Source: Crambe crambe (Eukaryota > Porifera > Demospongiae > Poecilosclerida > Crambeidae). From it: a stretch of DNA of 64,000 nucleotides. The translations under genes were made by a program, and so were the position numbers. This document shows, piece by piece, positions 54,596 to 64,000 of this stretch. Numbering within the stretch: the stretch's first letter is position 1; each line of letters begins with the position of its first letter. The notes under the pieces were generated by a model, which was not told where the DNA came from, searched no databases, and saw only the letters and a list, made by a program, of their open reading frames with translations. Where the stretch lies: positions 434,001-498,000 of the forward strand of contig OZ004598.1 in the NCBI GenBank assembly GCA_963924555.1, read 5' to 3'.

Positions 54596-55724
54596 ACTAG
54601 TCCCAATACTAATGGCAATATAATACCCAAAAACATTTGATATTTATTTCATTGAATACACCCCATTTCTGATAGGATGATTTCTTTGTAAATGTAAAAC
54701 ACACCCCTCAATACGCACCCTCGCGCCAAACAGTATTACGAGACTTCAAAAAAAGGCTCTTTTCTTAGTAACAGAGATTTTTCCCCTCTTATTAAAGCTG
54801 TAACGTCACTACATAAGAATTACAAGAATAGATACAGGTTAAAAGGTGCTCATAATCATATTCACGACCTTGCTACTTGTATTCATTTGGTTGAGACAGA
54901 GATTCATGGACTTATTCCATATTCATCTCTTTAAGGGTAACTCATCCTATTCCATGCAACAACACTACTAGGAAACACTAACCATCATAGTGGATAATCA
55001 CCATGTGAACAGGGCAACAAGCCCCTCCCCTTTGCCCATGAATCTGATAGTACTGTACCACTGCCATAAGCCCCTCCCCCATGAATCTAATACCATTGCA
55101 TGGAGCACAAAAGATATCACATTTGCTAATATTTATTAGTCCAAACGGATGCTGAAATAGCCTAGCATAGTGGAGGTTACTAGCTAGCCTAGCATACTAA
55201 TAGTGGAGGTTGCTAGCAAGCTAGTTCCATAGGACTAAATACATAGACTTCTAGTTGCTATTGCTCTGCAGGAAATGAAGAAAATAGGAAGTCAGAAAGG
55301 AGGTATGAATAACTCTTATTAGGTGAATCCCTTCCATGCTGGTGGTTTCCCCCAAGCAAAATTTAAAAATTCACAACTGAAGACTATACAGTGGCTCGTA
55401 TACTGTTATATGCTGAAGGGGAAATACTAAAAGAGCGAAAAAAAATTTTTCTTTTTGTATTTTTAGATGCAGGGAGTGAGTCAGTGCCTGAAATGGCCCC
55501 AAGAGAGAGGCAAGGGACCACCAGCGTTGCTTCCAATTAGAAACAGAGATAGTTCCCCCTTTGAAGACTACCTATAAAATGAGTAGACAAAGCAAGGCAG
55601 GGCACTTACAGAATTGCAAACTCCAGAAAACTGAACCAAAGAAATCAAGCTTCTCAAGCAGCAACAAACAAGAATACTCAAAAACCAAGCAAGATATTCT
55701 AGAAACTACTTCTTTATTTAAAAG

Positions 55725-56984
55725 ATGGGACCTTATTCTTCAGCAGTCATTATTCTGGTTGCCTTTGCTTGCAACTCCATCTGTGCTCCAGTGAGCTCAG
55801 CAGGAGATGCAGGAGCAGCAGATGCTGAAAGTATTAGTACCAGCACTACGACAGCCACTGAGGTGGCTTTGCGGGGTCTGGCTAATGCTGTGACATTGAC
55901 TGGCATAGAGACAAACCAAGCTGCCTACATCATCTTGAATTTCCTAGTAAGATTACTAGCAGTTGGAATAGGAATACTGGTAGCTGTAGTGAGATTACTA
56001 GCAGTCGGGAATAGGAATACTGGTAGCTGTAGTGAGATTACTATTTAGCAGATGCACAGTCCAATAGATAATAACGTGGTAAAAAAGATATGATAATTTG
56101 ATGATGTAAAAGAACAATATGAATTACTGGTTGTTGTTTTTTGTTGTTGTTTGTTTGTTGTTATTTTTGGGGGCACCATAATGACTTTACTGTACAAATT
56201 TCTATTTTGCAGGCTGCAAATGGTTATTACAATACTAGAAACTTTGTTCTTCGGGAGCCTTGTTTCATAAAGGAAAGGTCAGGAGATGAATCAGATGGAC
56301 TACTCAACCCAAAGACAAATGTAAGCTTATAACAACAATAACAACAATAACAACAACAAATAAAACAACAACTACTAACCAACAAAAGGTCTGGGAACAG
56401 ATTATTTATTATTGATTTTGTGTAGTTTTTGGCACGACTGGTTGAAGATTACCACAGTGCTCGTGGATATGTCAACTACTTGCAGAGAGTGGGAGAATTC
56501 TTCAACACTAGCAACCCAACTCATTACTATTCCATCTACTTAGCTGATGTCATCTCGAGGACCTCAACCATGAAGGATGCTCTAGCAAATTTGGTGAGGA
56601 GAAAATAAAAGTATTTGGTAACAATTACTGCATTGGTTGATTTTCTTAAAGTTAGCCAGCAAGCTATAGCAGTTTAAAATTTTGCTAGCCATAATCATCT
56701 TGAATGTATTATTCTTGGTACAGATTCTGCATGTGAATGGGAGTATTTCTCTGAACAGAACAACACCGCCTCCTCCTGCTCCTCCTACTACCACTCAAAC
56801 CTCCGCTGACCAATCAGCTGAAGAGGGCACATCGGCACCAACCTCCTCCTCCTCCCTTCCCAGTTACTGCAGTGATGTGTGCTTCGACCAACAGGCAAGG
56901 ATCTTCATACGACTGCAGAAATTGGCGTATAGTTACATCGCAAATGATGTCTCAGGACTATTACAGCAGAAGCCAGCTATATGA
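55725..56984 (+). CDS. Unrecognised secreted, mostly helical protein
   Basis: Four exons 55725-55946, 56213-56320, 56426-56593, 56724-56984; all three introns are phase 0; 252 residues. Signal peptide (MGPYSSAVIILVAFACNSIC), a Ser/Thr-rich spacer, then amphipathic helix-like stretches: VALRGLANAVTLTGIETNQA, ARLVEDYHSARGYVNYLQRV, YLADVISRTSTMKDALANLI and FDQQARIFIRLQKLAYSYIA. A Pro/Thr/Ser-rich linker (TTPPPPAPPTTTQTS) precedes the last one. Few cysteines (CF in exon 2, CSDVCF in exon 4). The signal peptide, four helices and all-phase-0 exons recall helical cytokine genes, but there is no sequence match; this is an inference only. A 43-base direct repeat follows the first donor. Confidence 0.75.
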
Positions 56985-57503
56985 TGATGCACTAGACTCT
57001 CATGATAAACACTGACTAACTTTAAAATGTATATAGCTTATTCTTACAGTACAGAACCATTTGTATTCACACACTAGAGTTTAATTGAAATTCATTATCT
57101 ACTGCAGCTGCTGCTAATAAAGCACTAAATAATTATATGAACTGTTACAAACGCTTTATCATCAGTTCTGATTTTTAAATTTATAGTACAAAAAAATGCT
57201 TCATCATACATTCTGTCATACAAAGATTGCCTAAATGCTTTATTAGCAGCAGCTATGAATGTAATAAGTGCAGTGGAAGACTTCAATGTGGACTCCTTGA
57301 AATGCTATACTCATTAGGACATCTTTCAAAACCCTCTTCTACTGCAGATTGCTACTGCGCAAGTTTTGTCAAAGGTCATACGCAAAACTTGATGTTCAAA
57401 CGGAAGTGAAATTTGCAGTAAATCAAGACATTTCTGTCCATATTACGCACAATTAATTATAACTAATTCAATTATTATCACTATCATTGACATTTAAAGT
57501 TCA

Positions 57504-58631
57504 CTATTGAATCACACACTTTAAAGCAATCTCTATATCTTTCACTAATTCATAAAGCTCAATGTCTTTCAATGCACGGATGAAACCATTCCATGTGACA
57601 GGGTATCTTGATGAACCCTGCTGGAACCACTTGTCGAGAACATCGTGGCAACATTTACTGGAGAAGTCCACTCCAGTGTTATGATTCTCAGCTATCAGTT
57701 TCTCGTTAAAGTCAAACATCCGAGCCAGTTCCCTCCACTTAACAGCAATCCTTGACATGATTCTGAGGATTTTTTCTTCCCTATTCTCTGAATAATGAAG
57801 GATCATAATATCATGCCACTTGAGTACATTACGACGGTCTCTATGAATCTTAATGCATGGCTGTGAAGTAGGTTGTGGAAAGTGGTTGGCAGAGGGTGAA
57901 GCTTGAGATGAAGGCTTTGAAGGAATAGGAGAGATGTTAGAACTAGTAGCACTGGAAGGAGAAGAAGATGGTAATCTATTAACTATGGGAGGTGAAGTTG
58001 GAGTATCACCTGATTCTACAGAGGACAAAATATTTCCGTTCTGATAAGACTCATCAAGATCAGCATCACATGCACTACCACAATTATGATCTGGTGGCAG
58101 AGGTGCACTGACACTGAGCGTGTCCAATCCCATGCTGAGATAACCATATAGGATAAAGACAGTGGCTGCAACGACAAACAGAAAAAATATGCATAAAATA
58201 AATCCCAGCGATTCACACTCATGACGAAGATATACAAATGTAGAGGCAAAGGTGAGGAGAACGACACCCAAAAAGAAGACATAGAGGAAGGGATATGCAA
58301 TGATGGCGGATTTGATGGAGAGAGTGAGTGGATTGCTGACTACGCACTGGATGAAGGAGACTTCTGGAGGTCTTTGCAGCAGACAGTATCCGAGTAGTCC
58401 CAACACGATACCACAACCAAGGAACACCCAAAAGAAGATTTTTACTGGATCATAGCAACAGTCCTCACATGTTTCTGCACAGAAATACACGAGTACGAGG
58501 GAGATGACGAAGATGGTAAGGAAAAGTACTATTCCAATGTCCAATGAGTCTAACTCTAGCCCTGTATTCCATGATAGGGCATCTCCAGTCATTGCTAACT
58601 TCTTAAATGCTTCCTCTGAGTCACATAACAC
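57504..58631 (-). CDS. Four-pass membrane protein with C-terminal death domain (copy 1)
   Basis: One uninterrupted exon, 375 residues. Four membrane spans at about residues 32-51, 64-84, 112-135 and 141-163, with the cluster hallmark GYCLLQRPPEVSFIQC at about 81-96. A Ser/Pro-rich cytoplasmic stalk (about 200-260) leads to a death domain (about 290-375): KWRELARMFDF, a central CCHDVLDKWFQQG, WNGFIRALKDIELYELVKDIE. The W-x-x-L-A and second Trp positions match the death fold that links receptors to adaptor proteins by homotypic contact. Likely a signalling membrane protein. No introns and a short gap to the next copy suggest recent tandem duplication. I know no named family with this layout. 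Confidence 0.85.
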   Translation of the reverse strand: MLCDSEEAFKKLAMTGDALSWNTGLELDSLDIGIVLFLTIFVISLVLVYFCAETCEDCCYDPVKIFFWVFLGCGIVLGLLGYCLLQRPPEVSFIQCVVSNPLTLSIKSAIIAYPFLYVFFLGVVLLTFASTFVYLRHECESLGFILCIFFLFVVAATVFILYGYLSMGLDTLSVSAPLPPDHNCGSACDADLDESYQNGNILSSVESGDTPTSPPIVNRLPSSSPSSATSSNISPIPSKPSSQASPSANHFPQPTSQPCIKIHRDRRNVLKWHDIMILHYSENREEKILRIMSRIAVKWRELARMFDFNEKLIAENHNTGVDFSSKCCHDVLDKWFQQGSSRYPVTWNGFIRALKDIELYELVKDIEIALKCVIQ

Positions 58632-58978
58632 TGTTATTGTCTTGTTTGTTATGATCTAAATACTTAAATAATGCACACCAATATGAATCCCTAAGTAGAT
58701 TCATTGGACACCACACACTCATTTGTGGTCAGTGTTGTGATGGTGACCAAGTTGACCTCATTGAGGATCGTGGAATGATGTGGACTACAAAGTGTTGAAG
58801 TTGGAGAGGATATGGAATTAAGTGAAGGAAGATGGGAGTATAGCTACTTTGCTGTATTTATGCTATTGAAGAAATATGTACAAAATGTAAAAAACGGATA
58901 GAGAGAGGTGCAGAGCCAGGGACGGGCTCAGGGGGCTCGAGCACCCCCTCTGAGCTGCACCGGATGCTGAATAAAGGA

Positions 58979-59803
58979 TCATAATATCATGCCACTTGAG
59001 TACATTACGACGGTCTCTATGAATCTTAATGCATGGCTGTGAAGTAGGTTGTGGAAAGTGGGTGAAGCTTGAGATGAAAGCTTTGAAGGAATAGGAGAGA
59101 TGCTAGAACTAGTAGCACTGGAAGGAGAAGAAGATGGTAACTTATTAACTGTGGGAGGCAAAGTTGGAGTATCACTTGGTTCTATGGAGGACAAAATATT
59201 TCCCAAAAGTTGGTTCTGATATGACTCATCAAGATCAGCATCACATGCACTACCACAATTATGATCTGGTGGCAGAGGTGCACTGACATTGAATCCCATG
59301 ACGAGATAACCACAAATAAAAACAGTGGCTGCAATAGCAAAGAGTAAATATATGCACAAAAAATATTCCAGTGATTCATACTCGTAACAAAGAAGAGCAA
59401 ATGTAGAGGCAAAGATGAGGAGGATGACACCAAAAAAAAAGAAGTAGAGGAGAGGAGACTCAATGATAGTGGATTTGATGGAGAGAGTGAGTGGATTGCT
59501 GACTACGTACTGGATGAAGGAGACTTCTGGAGGTCTTTGCAGTAGACAGTATCTGAGTAGTCCCAACACAACACCACAACCAAAGAACACCCAAATGAAG
59601 ATTTTTAGCATAAACCGTGAACCACAGCAACAGTCCTCACATGTTTCCACATAGAAACACAGGAATATGAGGGAGATGATGAAGATGATAAGGAAAAGTA
59701 CTATCCCAATGTCCAATGAGTCTACCTCTAACCCTGCATTCCATGACAGGGCATCTCCAGTCATTGCTAACTTCTTAAATGCTTCCTTTGAGTCACATAA
59801 CAC
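58979..59803 (-). pseudogene. Death-domain membrane gene copy 2, frameshifted and without its death domain
   Basis: 274 open codons, clearly paralogous to copy 1 over the four spans (GYCLLQRPPEVSFIQYVVSN) and the Ser/Pro stalk. Relative to copy 1, ten bases are missing near 59061, so the frame shifts after the SQASP position and stops 23 codons later. The DNA that would encode the death domain is absent too: homology ends near 58970 at a GC-rich segment (CAGGGACGGGCTCAGGGGG). A nine-base in-frame insertion is also present. It could still make a membrane-only protein. The 5' flanks of copies 1 and 2 match for over 100 bases. Confidence 0.8.
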
Positions 59804-60251
59804 TGTTATTGGCTTGTTTGTTATGATCTAAATACTTAAATAATGCACACCTATATGAATCCCTAAGTAGATTCATTGGACACCACACATGGTCAGTGCA
59901 GCTAATGATGGTGATTAAGGATGAGGTTTGAAGATCGACATGATATGGACTATAATTATATGAAATGTTGCACACAAGCTTGGAGAGGATGGAAGTGAAG
60001 GGAGCGTAAAGTTTTCATTATTAAATTATTTTCATTGTCATGAAAATTAAGTGTAAAAGCCAATTACAAGCAGCTAAGCTGCAAAAAATTGTAAACACAA
60101 AGTGCTTTAGCTATTAATATCATTATACTAGTGATTACTAAAATTAATAGTATTGAAGAAGTATACATAAAAGTTGAGTAGAAAAGACTGTAGCTAATAT
60201 AAAAACAAAGTGAAACCTGTCTATATAGCAACCACCTCTGAGCCACCTCTC

Positions 60252-60364
60252 TAGTCTCGCGTAGCCAGACCCAATTCTTTCTTTTTATATCGGGCGGGAG
60301 AATGAAAGGGTCCGGTAAACTGATATAGAGTGTTGAAAGAATTGGGTCTGGCTACGCGAGACTA
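60252..60364. mobile_element. MITE, family B, copy 2
   Basis: AGTCTCGCGTAGCCAGACCC at the left and its exact complement at the right, each followed inward by CAATTCTTTC or its complement: about 28 bases of perfect inverted repeat around a 50-base interior. Between the death-domain genes. Confidence 0.9.
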
Positions 60365-60566
60365 CCACCTTTCTGGGTGGTCTCTTAATACAGGTTTCAT
60401 TGTAGTGAGAAAACTATGAGAGCAACTAACAATGAGCTTTGGATAGGAAGTCTATCATGATATGAATGCACACAAAATAAAGACTATGAATTATTATTAT
60501 GAGACAACTAACATTGAGTTCTGGATAGGAGAGGCAATAAGTCTATCACAATTCTGTGAATGCAAC

Positions 60567-61016
60567 TCATTCATGACTGCATGAGGAGAATACACGAAGA
60601 GGCAGAGGTACATAGCCATAGTGAACCAGAAGTACAAGCAACACAGCAAGTACCACACACAGATTAAATTTCAATGACCTCCATCCACAGCACAGCTGAG
60701 CAAGTCCGAGAATAATGAAGAAGAATGAGAATACACTGAATAACACAAGGGATAAGAGAGGGTACATGGTGAGAATCGACTTGATGAGTATGCTCTTAGA
60801 GATACATTGATGGAAGGAGACGTCTAGAGGTTTTTGCAACAGACAGTATCCGAATACAAGCAAAAATGACACAACACAGATCAACAGTCCAACAGTGAAG
60901 ATGATTTTAGAGTCGCGTGCATTCACAAAGAAATGCAGTACACACTTGAGGATGATGACAGCCAGGCACATCACTACCCCGACCACCAATGGCTCCAACT
61001 CCACACCTTCAACCAT
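60567..61016 (-). CDS. Short multi-pass paralogue without death domain (copy 3)
   Basis: 149 residues in one exon, with four hydrophobic spans and the family signature GYCLLQKPLDVSFHQC in the same place as in copies 1 and 2. It stops after the fourth span (PLPLRVFSSCSHE), with no stalk and no death domain in any frame nearby. It may be a genuine short form or a truncated gene. 61017-61541 shows no gene. Confidence 0.65.
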   Translation of the reverse strand: MVEGVELEPLVVGVVMCLAVIILKCVLHFFVNARDSKIIFTVGLLICVVSFLLVFGYCLLQKPLDVSFHQCISKSILIKSILTMYPLLSLVLFSVFSFFFIILGLAQLCCGWRSLKFNLCVVLAVLLVLLVHYGYVPLPLRVFSSCSHE

Positions 61017-61541
61017 AATGCTTAGCTACAAACTCTCCACTTTCCTCCAAATCTTTATCCTTGCTTATTTTGCTGGAGAAACGACTGAAATAAAGCACAC
61101 CAATCCATATGAATTCACTCGTGTATCCATGCATACGTCACTTGCTCTATATATGTCATGTGATGATATTCATGATACTGTTTACACAAGTGGGTCACTG
61201 CCCACCAACTCTCAGATCTAGGTCACACTTTTAAGTCCAAATAATTATTATAACATTAGCTACATAAAATATTACAGGCAAGCTCATTCACAAGATTACA
61301 TCTCACAGTATAAAATCTCACTAGATATTCCTTTGTCACAAGCGATACAATATTGTTACAGAAATGCCACAAAAAAATTCCAATTTGATGAGAACAAAAA
61401 TAAGCTGTAAAGAGATCAAAACTGTTAGTACGAATTATATTTTGGGTCCACGTTTCTAATTATCCTCTACAAGCCCTAGCATAAAACTTAGATCAGTGTT
61501 CACTTATTTTAATTTTAGTGCCAGCTTTTAGAGAGTTGTTA

Positions 61542-63515
61542 TTATCTAGCTGGACTGTGAATATCGTGGATACACTCCAATGCCATCTCCAAATCAGTTA
61601 TCAGTTCATATAGTTTAATGTCCCTCAATGCATGGATGAGACCATTCCATGTGAGAGGGTATCCTGGTGCACCCCTCTGGAACCACTTACGGAGAACATC
61701 GTAGCAACAGTTACCAGAAAATTCCACTCCATTGTTATAATTGCCAGCTATCATTCTCTCATCAAAGTCAAATATCCGAGCCAGTTCCCTCCAGTGAGGG
61801 GCTACTTTTTCAATGATTCTGAGGTCTTTCTCTTTCCCGTAATGGAGGATAGACATATGCTGTAAGGTCATCACATGACGACTATCTCTGTCAACTTTCA
61901 TGCACTTTGAAAGTGGAGGGTGCTCGGTAAGGGGTGAAGGGTGGTTGGTAAGGGATGACTTTGAAGGTGGAGGGTGGTGGGTAAGGGGTGACCTTGAATG
62001 TGAAGGGTGGTCGGTAAGGGGTGACCTTGAAGGTGGAGGGTGGTCAGTAAGGGGTAACCTTGAAGGTGGAGGGTGGTTGGTAAGGGGTGACTTTGAAGGT
62101 GGAGGGTGGTGGGTAAGGGGTGACCTTGAATGTGAAGGGTGGTTGGTAAGGTGTGACCTTGAAGGCGAAGGGTGGTCGGTAAGGGGTGACATTGAAGGCG
62201 AAGGGTGGTTGGTAAGGGATGATTTTGAGGGTGAAGGGTGGTCGGTAAGGGATGACCTTGAAGATGGAGGGTGGTCAGTAAGGGGTGGCCTTGAAGGTGA
62301 AGGGCGATCAGTAAGGGGTGCCCTTGAAGGTAGAGGGCGATCAGTAAGGGGTGACTTTGAGGGTGAAGGGTGGTCAGTAAGGGGTGACGTTGAAGGTGAA
62401 GGGTCAGTATTAAAGGGTGATTTTGAAGGTATTGGAAGTTTTGACTTTGAAGGTGGAGAGTGATTTGTAAGGGGTGATATTCTTGTCAGAGGTTCTGGAG
62501 ACCAAGAAGGTGGCTGAGTGGTCTCCACTTGACTGGTTTTATTACCAGATGTAAGAGAGTGTATGGCTAATACATAATCAAGAATAAAAACAGTGGACGT
62601 CACAGCCAAGAGGACCATTATACACACAGCAAACAAAAGTCCATAAAAAACAGACATTTTCCCAGAAGGTAGCACTGTTTCTCTGTATGAACGGGTCTTA
62701 ATGTTCTTGTTGATGATGTGGCGCATCCAAGCAATAGTACCACTGACTGATAGAACTAGGACACATATTGGTATGATATAATAAAAGACCTTCAACTGAG
62801 ACTCAATACCAACCAAAAAAGTCCTGATTTTAGGTACAAGCATTAAGTAATGAAGTAATGGAGGTGAAATCCATAAATTTATTAATAAAAAAACCACATG
62901 ATTACTGGGTTTCCAGGTGTAGTTTGGATCTAATAAATCAAACAGGTAATGGAGAATTCCAGAAAATATGAAGAATAAAGACACTGAGATCAAAATGATA
63001 CTGAAGTAATTGGTGAATATTGATGACACTTTACCCAATATGAACATAGTGTCCACTCCAACATCGTCAAGAAGGTGACAATAATTATAGATAATAATCG
63101 ATAAACATATAGTGATTAATGCTATGAAGACCTTTGCCAATGATCTGTACTCCTTTTTGCAGCTGGGAATAACATAGAGTGACATGAGAACAAGAAAAAT
63201 GCCACTAGCAAACATTATAACCGTGAAAAAAGTATACTTGATAATAAACACTTTTATCGATGCAACGACTGGATGGCAAAAAATGCACTGGATGAATGGA
63301 AGTTCAGAGGATCTCAGCAGGAAACAGTATCCTAACAGACTTGATACGGAAATGACACTGCAGAACTTAAACCCAGACTTCCACTTCAAACGATCACAAA
63401 TTAACCAAAGGTTGGAGAAGAAGCCATATGTCAAGCATACAATAATGAATACCTCCAGTACATCAAAGTTCAACTCCAACACTTTGTTTTGAGTATTTCC
63501 AGTCATGTTGTTCAA
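61542..63515 (-). CDS. Multi-pass membrane protein with repeat stalk and death domain (copy 4)
   Basis: 657 residues, one exon. The membrane part is larger than in copy 1, with about eight spans over residues 15-320, and the signature survives as GYCFLLRSSELPFIQC. The stalk (about 340-530) is an array of 11-12-residue units of the form SPLTDHPSPSRS, some fifteen copies, rich in Pro, Ser and His. The death domain follows: HWRELARIFDFDERMI, CCYDVLRKWFQRG, WNGLIHALRDIKLYELITDLE. Well conserved with copy 1 despite the divergent membrane region. It ends with a short tail IHDIHSPAR. Confidence 0.88.
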   Translation of the reverse strand: MNNMTGNTQNKVLELNFDVLEVFIIVCLTYGFFSNLWLICDRLKWKSGFKFCSVISVSSLLGYCFLLRSSELPFIQCIFCHPVVASIKVFIIKYTFFTVIMFASGIFLVLMSLYVIPSCKKEYRSLAKVFIALITICLSIIIYNYCHLLDDVGVDTMFILGKVSSIFTNYFSIILISVSLFFIFSGILHYLFDLLDPNYTWKPSNHVVFLLINLWISPPLLHYLMLVPKIRTFLVGIESQLKVFYYIIPICVLVLSVSGTIAWMRHIINKNIKTRSYRETVLPSGKMSVFYGLLFAVCIMVLLAVTSTVFILDYVLAIHSLTSGNKTSQVETTQPPSWSPEPLTRISPLTNHSPPSKSKLPIPSKSPFNTDPSPSTSPLTDHPSPSKSPLTDRPLPSRAPLTDRPSPSRPPLTDHPPSSRSSLTDHPSPSKSSLTNHPSPSMSPLTDHPSPSRSHLTNHPSHSRSPLTHHPPPSKSPLTNHPPPSRLPLTDHPPPSRSPLTDHPSHSRSPLTHHPPPSKSSLTNHPSPLTEHPPLSKCMKVDRDSRHVMTLQHMSILHYGKEKDLRIIEKVAPHWRELARIFDFDERMIAGNYNNGVEFSGNCCYDVLRKWFQRGAPGYPLTWNGLIHALRDIKLYELITDLEMALECIHDIHSPAR

Positions 63516-63781
63516 ACTCTTTCATCTCACAGTAGCCAACTAGTTGTCCATTCAAATCTTCAAACATCACCTGATAATAATGATATTCATTTGTTGTGTT
63601 CAAATGATATTCATTTGTTGTGCCGTCACGAGATCACATAACTGCATCATTCCCCTATAACAATGACTCTAGGGTAATGTGCAATATTAACTCCAGGTCA
63701 TTTATTGCCTTCAACTCCTTATACTTACCACAAAGCTAAAGCCATTATGACCACATCATTGTAATTTTTCTTTGAAATTAA

Positions 63782-63959
63782 TTAACTCATCACACACTCC
63801 AAAGCTATTTCTATATCAGCCACTAATCTGTTCTGCTCCAAGTCCTTCAATGCCTTGATGAGGCCATTCCACATGAGAGGGCATCTTGATGCACCTTTCT
63901 GAAACCACTCACGAAACACAGCAGAGCAGCAGTCTATGAGGTCATTATAGATGTCAACT
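63782..63959 (-). CDS. C-terminal death-domain fragment of a further paralogue (copy 5), cut by the window
   Basis: Stop at 63782-63784; reads back through WNGLIKALKDLEQNRLVADI and CCSAVFREWFQKG, the second half of the same death domain. Before this the frame meets a stop (TGA/TAATAA) near 63960 with a TTAG just before the open part, so it is either an intron-containing copy or broken. The first half would lie past the window end. 63516-63781 shows no gene. Confidence 0.55.
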
Positions 63960-64000
63960 AATCATTATTATCCAGTGATGTTTGAAGGATAACTAGTTAG

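Noticed and set aside
61900..62463. 187-codon plus-strand ORF rich in Gly, Trp and Glu
   Set aside because: Antisense shadow of the repeat stalk of death-domain copy 4.

Overview
This is a eukaryotic, animal-type genomic window: genes are split into many exons with short GT-AG introns, there are poly-A signals, and transposon remnants and microsatellites are common. The gene set (Piezo, rhophilin, roadblock dynein light chain, an ABHD4/5-type hydrolase pair, death-domain membrane proteins) is metazoan. The compact intergenic spaces, TAGCTAGC-rich introns, a tandem family of fungal-style PG/PI-transfer-like ML-domain proteins and lineage-specific death-domain genes suggest an early-branching animal, most likely a demosponge such as Amphimedon. 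That species call is an inference. All exon joins were made by eye from splice sites and reading phase.

Layout. 0.7 kb: last exon of an unknown membrane-anchored protein. 0.9-5.9 kb (-): dolichol kinase, 14 exons. 6.0-7.0 kb: a divergent pair, a mitoregulin-like microprotein (-) and roadblock dynein light chain (+). 7.5-11.6 kb: two ABHD4/5-type alpha/beta hydrolases in divergent orientation. 11.8-19.9 kb (+): rhophilin (HR1, BRO1, PDZ) with three candidate first exons. 20.1-35.5 kb: seven ML-domain genes (six +, one -) sharing a four-exon structure, with one ependymin-like secreted gene (-) between copies 1 and 2 and a broken exon copy after copy 4. 36.3-53.8 kb (-): Piezo, 34 recognised exons covering about 2,100 residues, with minisatellites and MITEs in its introns and a small secreted cysteine-rich gene (+) inside one intron. 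55.7-57.0 kb (+): an unrecognised secreted protein with four phase-0 exons. 57.5-64 kb (-): a cluster of multi-pass membrane proteins, several ending in a death domain, one frameshifted, one without a death domain, and one cut by the window end.

How they relate. Dolichol kinase, the ABHD pair and the ML genes all touch lipids, but nothing shows that they work together. The clearest local systems are the ML array, most members of which carry an NRF1-like TGCGCATGCGC palindrome upstream, and the death-domain membrane array, a candidate lineage-specific receptor or signalling family.
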